Source: Clostridia bacterium (lineage in GTDB: Bacteria > Bacillota_A > Clostridia > Christensenellales > Aristaeellaceae). Taken from it: 10,225 nt of DNA. How positions within the stretch are numbered: the stretch's first letter is position 1; every line of letters begins with the position of its first letter. Below, piece by piece: positions 6,398 to 10,225 of the stretch. The DNA lies in the NCBI GenBank assembly GCA_017938785.1, contig JAGBAU010000204.1, forward strand, positions 1 to 10,225. Reading direction: 5' to 3'. The notes beneath the pieces are model-generated. The model saw nothing but the letters and a program-made list of their open reading frames with translations, did no database searches and was not told where the DNA came from. The position numbers were made by a program, and so were the translations under genes.

Positions 6398-6427
6398 TAT
6401 ACAAACCGGATAAAAATGTGCTATAAT
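6398..6427 (+). promoter_or_regulatory. Extended -10 promoter for the glycyl radical enzyme operon
   Basis: TGc-TATAAT (6419-6427) is an extended -10 identical to that of the divergent MATE promoter. TATACA (6398-6403) gives a weak -35 with an 18-bp spacer. The leader before ATG 6456 is only about 20 nt. The two divergent -35 boxes are 14 bp apart, so a regulator bound there could affect both directions; no operator palindrome is obvious. Confidence 0.68.
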
Positions 6428-6455
6428 CAAGCCGTAACCCGAAGGAGGGAACAGC

Positions 6456-8807
6456 ATGAACGGAACAGAAAGAACCCCTCGCATTGAAACCCTGCTCAAA
6501 AAGATGCAGGCCCAGCCGCGCTATGCCTCCATTGAACAGGCACGCATCATCACCCGCTGCTACCGGGAGAATGAAGGACTGCCGCGCATACTGCAGCGCT
6601 CCCTTGCACTGAAGGCGGCGCTGGAGCAGATTCAGATCGCCATCGAGCCGGAGGAGATGATCGTCGGCAACCGCACGGCGGGCGTGCGCTGGGGCGTGGT
6701 GTTTCCTGAAAGCGGCGACAACTGGGTGAACAAGGAGTTCGAAACCCTGCCCACGCGCCCGCAGGACAGGTTCAACGTCCGTGAGGAGGATATCGAAATC
6801 TTCCGCCGGGAGATCTATCCCTACTGGCAGGGCAAGTCCCTGGAGGACGTGCTGCGCCTGCGCAACGGTCGGGAGTTTGACGATCTGGGTATGGTGGTCA
6901 AGATCAACCAGAAGGATCACGCCCAGGGCCATATCTGCCCGGATTGCGAACGCTGGCTGAAGCTTGGCCCTGCCGGACTTCGCGCATGGGCGCAGGAGAA
7001 GCTTGAATCTGCGCCGGAGCAGAACCATGATTTCTACCGCGCCGTGGTGAATGTCATGGACGGCGCAATCACCTTCATACTGCGCTACGCTGAACTGGCC
7101 CGGAAGATGGCGCAGGATTGCAAGGATGAAAACCGGGAAGATCTGCTGCGGGTGGCCCAGAATTGCGAAAACCTGGCTATACGTCCGGCAGAGGGCTTCC
7201 ATGAGGCTCTGCAGTCCATATGGTTCCTGTTTACGATTCTGCATATGGAATCCAACGCATCCTCCTTCTCGCCGGGCAGGATGGACGCCTATTTATGGCC
7301 CTACTATGAAGCGGATGTGCGCGCAGGTCGCGTGGACGAAGCACAGGCTCTGGAGCTGATCGAATGCCTGTGGCTGAAGTTCAACCAGATTGTCTATATG
7401 CGCAACGCCCATTCCGCGAAATATTTTGCCGGTTTTCCCATCGGTTTCAACATTGTGCTCGGCGGCGTGGACGCGGACGGAAAGGATTTCTCCAATGAAC
7501 TCTCCTTCCTGATGCTCCGGGCCCAGAAGGATTTGTGCCTGCCCCAGCCGAACCTGTCCGTGCGCCTGCATCCGGAGACGGGGGATGAACTGCTCAGGGA
7601 GGCCATCCGCGTCGTGGCGAAGGGCAGCGGCATGCCCCAGTTCTTCAGCGATACGGCGGTGATCCCGGCGCTCAAGGCCATCGGTGTTTCCGATGAAGAT
7701 GCCCGCAATTATGCCGTTGTGGGCTGCGTGGAGCTGACCACCCAGGGCAATAACCTGGGCTGGAGCGATGCGGCCATGTTCAACATGAACAAGGTACTGG
7801 AGCTCACCCTGAACGGCGGCAAGTGCCTGCTCACGGGCAAACAGCTTGCCCCGGATTACGGCGACCTGACCACCTATGAAAGCTTTTTTGACCTGGAGGT
7901 TGCCTTCCAGCGCCACATGGACGATTACATCGACCGCATGCTCGCGGCATGCGAGGTGGTGGAGGCTGCGCACCAGGAGCTGTTGCCTTCGCCCTTCCTG
8001 TCCGCCGTCATCCGTAACTGCATGGAGACCGGCGTGGACGTGACCGCCGGGGGTGCTCAGTACAACTTCTCCGGCATCCAGATGATCCAGGTGGCGAACC
8101 TGGCCGACAGCCTGGCTGCCATCCGCGAACTGGTCTATGAACAGAAGCGCGTGGACCGGGCTGAACTACTTGATGCGCTGCGTGCGGACTTCGTGGGCTA
8201 TGAAAAGCTCCGGGCTATGCTCATTCACCGCGCACCCAAGTACGGCAACGATATTGATTCCGTGGATCTGCTGGGCGCGAAGTGGGCCGAATACTTCAAG
8301 TGGCGGCTGAGCACCGTGCTCAATTATCGCGGCGGTCCCTACCATACGGGCATGTATACGGTGTCCGCCCACGTGCCCATGGGCGAGAACGTGGGCGCTT
8401 CCCCGGACGGACGCAAGGCGCGCGAACCCCTGGCGGACGGCGGCATGTCGCCGGTCTACGGCCGGGATATCGCGGGTCCCACGGCAGTTTTGAAGTCTGT
8501 GTCCAAGCTGGATAAGTGTCTCACCAGCAACGGCGGCCTGCTCAACATGAAATTCCTGCCCTCCTTCTTTGCAACGGAGAGCGGCATCGATAAATTCGCC
8601 TACTTCCTGCGCACGCTGGTGGATCTGGAGATTCCCCACATCCAGTTCAACGTGGTTCGTCGCGAAGAACTGCTGGACGCCCAGCAGAACCCGGAGAAAT
8701 ACCAGAGTCTCACGGTGCGCGTGGCGGGCTATACGGCTTACTTTGTAGAACTGGATCGAAAGCTCCAGAACGAAATCATTGCGAGGACGAGCTATGACGA
8801 CATCTGA
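6456..8807 (+). CDS. Glycyl radical enzyme, glycerol dehydratase/PFL-like family, substrate unknown
   Basis: The 783-residue protein has full family length (diol dehydratase about 787). The C-terminal glycyl radical loop is RVAGYTAYF, with the radical on G758. The active-site thiyl loop is GCVEL with C424 and the base E426. D438 in GWSDAAMFNM stands fourteen residues after the cysteine, the spacing of the substrate-binding Asp in B12-independent glycerol dehydratase. H159 in GHICPDC fits that enzyme's active-site His, while ESNASS (265-270) has Ser where the dehydratase has its second His. PFL itself has two adjacent cysteines, so this is a C-x-E eliminase or lyase rather than formate acetyltransferase. 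Leu replaces the usual Pro after GCVE. The oxygen-sensitive enzyme works in the cytoplasm and needs the activase encoded next, which overlaps by 14 bp. AAGGAGGG (6442-6449) sets the start. Confidence 0.9.
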   Translation: MNGTERTPRIETLLKKMQAQPRYASIEQARIITRCYRENEGLPRILQRSLALKAALEQIQIAIEPEEMIVGNRTAGVRWGVVFPESGDNWVNKEFETLPTRPQDRFNVREEDIEIFRREIYPYWQGKSLEDVLRLRNGREFDDLGMVVKINQKDHAQGHICPDCERWLKLGPAGLRAWAQEKLESAPEQNHDFYRAVVNVMDGAITFILRYAELARKMAQDCKDENREDLLRVAQNCENLAIRPAEGFHEALQSIWFLFTILHMESNASSFSPGRMDAYLWPYYEADVRAGRVDEAQALELIECLWLKFNQIVYMRNAHSAKYFAGFPIGFNIVLGGVDADGKDFSNELSFLMLRAQKDLCLPQPNLSVRLHPETGDELLREAIRVVAKGSGMPQFFSDTAVIPALKAIGVSDEDARNYAVVGCVELTTQGNNLGWSDAAMFNMNKVLELTLNGGKCLLTGKQLAPDYGDLTTYESFFDLEVAFQRHMDDYIDRMLAACEVVEAAHQELLPSPFLSAVIRNCMETGVDVTAGGAQYNFSGIQMIQVANLADSLAAIRELVYEQKRVDRAELLDALRADFVGYEKLRAMLIHRAPKYGNDIDSVDLLGAKWAEYFKWRLSTVLNYRGGPYHTGMYTVSAHVPMGENVGASPDGRKAREPLADGGMSPVYGRDIAGPTAVLKSVSKLDKCLTSNGGLLNMKFLPSFFATESGIDKFAYFLRTLVDLEIPHIQFNVVRREELLDAQQNPEKYQSLTVRVAGYTAYFVELDRKLQNEIIARTSYDDI

Positions 8808-9717
8808 TTCCGGGCGCATCTTTGATATCCGCCGCTTCTCTACCCATGACGGCGGCGGAATCCGCACCACGGTGTTCTTCAAGGGTTGCCCGCTCTGCTG
8901 CGCATGGTGCCACAATCCCGAGGGGATTTCGCCCGCACGGCGGCCGGTGTGGTTCGCAGGCGCATGCATCGGCTGCGCAAGCTGTGTGGATACCGCTCGA
9001 AACGGCGGCGTTATCGCAATGGAGAATGGCGTCCGCATAGATGCCTCCGCGCAGGAGGACTGGGATTCCATCATGGACGCCTGTCCGACTGAAGCGCTGC
9101 GCTGGGACAGCCGGGAAATCACCATAGATGAACTGATGGAAGAAATCCGGCGTGACAAGCCCTTTTTCGTCCATGGCGGGGGAGGCGTCACCCTGTCCGG
9201 CGGGGATCCGCTCATGCAGGCAGGGTTTGCCGCGGAGCTTCTGCGGCGCTGCCGGGAGGAAGGCATCCATACGGCGGTCGAAACCGAGCTGCATGCAAAA
9301 CCGGAGGATGCGCTGCGGGTGCTTGCGCGTGCGGATCTCATCTATGCAGATCTCAAGCTGTTCGATTCGGAACTGCACCGCCGCTACACCGGCGCAGGCA
9401 ATGAAGTGATACTCGAAAACCTGCGCATGCTGCTCAGGGGTGATCTGCGCGGGCGCGTGATTGTGCGCACGCCGCTGATTCCGGGTATTACAGCAACGGA
9501 AGAAAACATCGCTGCCATTGCGCGCTTCCTCTCTGAACAGGATGCGGATGTGCGGCTGGAGCTGCTCAATTACAATCCGCTGGCGGCAGCGAAATATCCG
9601 CTGGTGGGCAGGGAATACTGCTTCCGGGAGAACCCGAAGCGCTTCAGCGAAGAAGAAATGGAAGCATTTCGCGGGATTGCGCGCCGAAACGGCGTGAAGA
9701 ATATCCTGCGGGACTGA
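8794..9717 (+). CDS. Glycyl radical enzyme activating enzyme (radical SAM)
   Basis: This protein generates the glycyl radical on the upstream enzyme by S-adenosylmethionine cleavage. The radical-SAM cluster motif is C32-x3-C36-x2-C39 (GCPLCCAWCHNPEG), followed by LSGGDP (134-139) for SAM binding and YADLKLFD (184-191), typical of activases. The auxiliary domain is reduced: C58, C61, C64 and C97 are the only likely ligands, enough for one 4Fe-4S cluster, whereas dehydratase-type activases usually carry eight cysteines for two. A TTG at 8779 is in frame, but ATG 8794 is preferred because GAGGA (8783-8787) lies six bases before it; this gives 307 residues. The gene starts inside the end of the glycyl radical enzyme gene, indicating translational coupling and a dedicated pair. 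Confidence 0.9.
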   Translation: MTTSDSGRIFDIRRFSTHDGGGIRTTVFFKGCPLCCAWCHNPEGISPARRPVWFAGACIGCASCVDTARNGGVIAMENGVRIDASAQEDWDSIMDACPTEALRWDSREITIDELMEEIRRDKPFFVHGGGGVTLSGGDPLMQAGFAAELLRRCREEGIHTAVETELHAKPEDALRVLARADLIYADLKLFDSELHRRYTGAGNEVILENLRMLLRGDLRGRVIVRTPLIPGITATEENIAAIARFLSEQDADVRLELLNYNPLAAAKYPLVGREYCFRENPKRFSEEEMEAFRGIARRNGVKNILRD

Positions 9718-9733
9718 TACGGAGGGAATGCAT

Positions 9734-10225
9734 ATGAAAACTGCGGGTGTGGACATCGGCGGAACCCAGCTGCGCGTGGGCATCTTTGACGAGGAATACC
9801 GCCTGGTCAGCTCCTTTAAAACGGCCAATGACCAGAGCCGCAGCGCAGAGGAAAACATGGAGCCCATCATCGATTTTCTTCTGGAAAACCGGGCGGATTT
9901 GAAGGGCGTGGGCATTGGCTGCCCGGGCCCGGTGAGCCTGCGGCAGGGGAAGATCATCAATCCCTCCAACCTGGTGCGCTGGCACGATTTTGAAATTGTG
10001 CGCTTCGTGGAACAGCATACCCGGCTGCCGGTTTTCTTCAACAACGACGGCAATATCGCCGGCCTCGCCGAGGCCGTGCTGGGCGCGGGCAAGGGCTACG
10101 AATCGGTGGCTTTCCTGGGCATCTCCACGGGTTTCGGCGGCGCGTTCTTATATAACGGCAAAATCTTGGGCGTCGCCCAAGACAAATGCGCCGAATACTG
10201 GAACATGATCGTCAACGAGTATCCC
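9734..10225 (+). CDS. ROK family sugar kinase-like protein, N-terminal part
   Basis: 164 residues are visible and the frame is open at the right edge. The N-terminus GVDIGGTQLRVGIFD (5-19) is the phosphate-binding loop of ROK/hexokinase-fold ATPases. GIGCPGPV (60-67), FFNNDGNIAGLAEAVLG (101-117, with D105 as the expected catalytic base) and ISTGFGGAFLYNGKILG (130-146) follow in the right order. No helix-turn-helix precedes them, so it is more likely a kinase than a ROK repressor. The block that usually reads AGEIGH appears as CAEYWN (152-157), lacking the zinc-ligand His, so this is a variant branch. ATG 9734 is preferred to the in-frame ATG 9728 because GGAGGG (9721-9726) is then seven bases away. 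It starts 16 bp after the activase stop, probably in the same operon, which suggests a sugar or polyol as the pathway substrate. Confidence 0.85.
   Translation, partial: MKTAGVDIGGTQLRVGIFDEEYRLVSSFKTANDQSRSAEENMEPIIDFLLENRADLKGVGIGCPGPVSLRQGKIINPSNLVRWHDFEIVRFVEQHTRLPVFFNNDGNIAGLAEAVLGAGKGYESVAFLGISTGFGGAFLYNGKILGVAQDKCAEYWNMIVNEYP

Noticed and set aside
6456..8807. Annotation as pyruvate formate-lyase (pflB)
   Set aside because: PFL has two adjacent active-site cysteines; this protein has a single Cys in a GCVE loop with the dehydratase-type Asp spacing.
8776..10092. 438-codon open frame on the - strand opposite the activase and ROK genes
   Set aside because: It spans two well-supported + strand genes and their junction, has no recognisable domain and no Shine-Dalgarno-type start context.
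1..10225. CRISPR arrays, insertion sequences, tRNA or rRNA genes, integrase attachment repeats
   Set aside because: No regularly spaced repeats, transposase motifs, tRNA cloverleaf or rRNA sequence was seen on either strand.

Overview
The window looks like chromosomal DNA of an anaerobic, endospore-forming member of the Bacillota, most likely Clostridia. The evidence is the C-terminus of the spore-coat ATPase SpoIVA, a c-di-AMP receptor/holB/ricT cluster of the kind found near the Bacillus subtilis origin-proximal tmk-holB region, strong AGGAGG-type ribosome sites, and an oxygen-sensitive glycyl radical enzyme. The DNA is fairly GC-rich, so long antisense open frames lie opposite most genes; none is supported as a gene. 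I cannot name the genus.

Region 1 (1-2790, + strand) is housekeeping: the end of spoIVA, then a sigma-A promoter and the cluster darA (c-di-AMP PII-like receptor), holB (clamp-loader delta prime) and ricT (RNase Y specificity factor, here with a long charged arginine/glycine-containing tail). Region 2 (2791-4094, + strand) holds two small genes. The first encodes a double zinc-ribbon protein behind an extended -10 promoter and an approximately 120-nt leader that can fold into a multi-helix element and carries a perfect anti-Shine-Dalgarno hexamer; it ends in a strong terminator. The second encodes an exported protein made of two copies of a beta-rich domain, and ends in a bidirectional terminator. 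Region 3 (4102-6313, - strand) is a tightly coupled pair: a MATE-family transporter followed, one base after its stop codon, by a TtcA-family PP-loop tRNA thiolase-like protein.

Region 4 (6456-10225, + strand) is the accessory metabolic part and the most interesting one. A divergent intergenic region with two extended -10 promoters drives the MATE pair leftward and, rightward, an operon of a glycyl radical enzyme (dehydratase-like C-x-E and D active-site pattern, with GCVEL instead of the usual GCVEP), its radical-SAM activase (with only four auxiliary-cluster cysteines), and a ROK-family sugar kinase-like protein cut by the window edge. The genes overlap or are spaced 16 bp apart, so they are probably co-transcribed. 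By inference they form a pathway that dehydrates or cleaves a polyol or sugar-derived substrate; the sequence does not identify that substrate.

The best candidates for undescribed biology are the glycyl radical enzyme/activase/ROK operon and the structured leader upstream of the zinc-ribbon gene.
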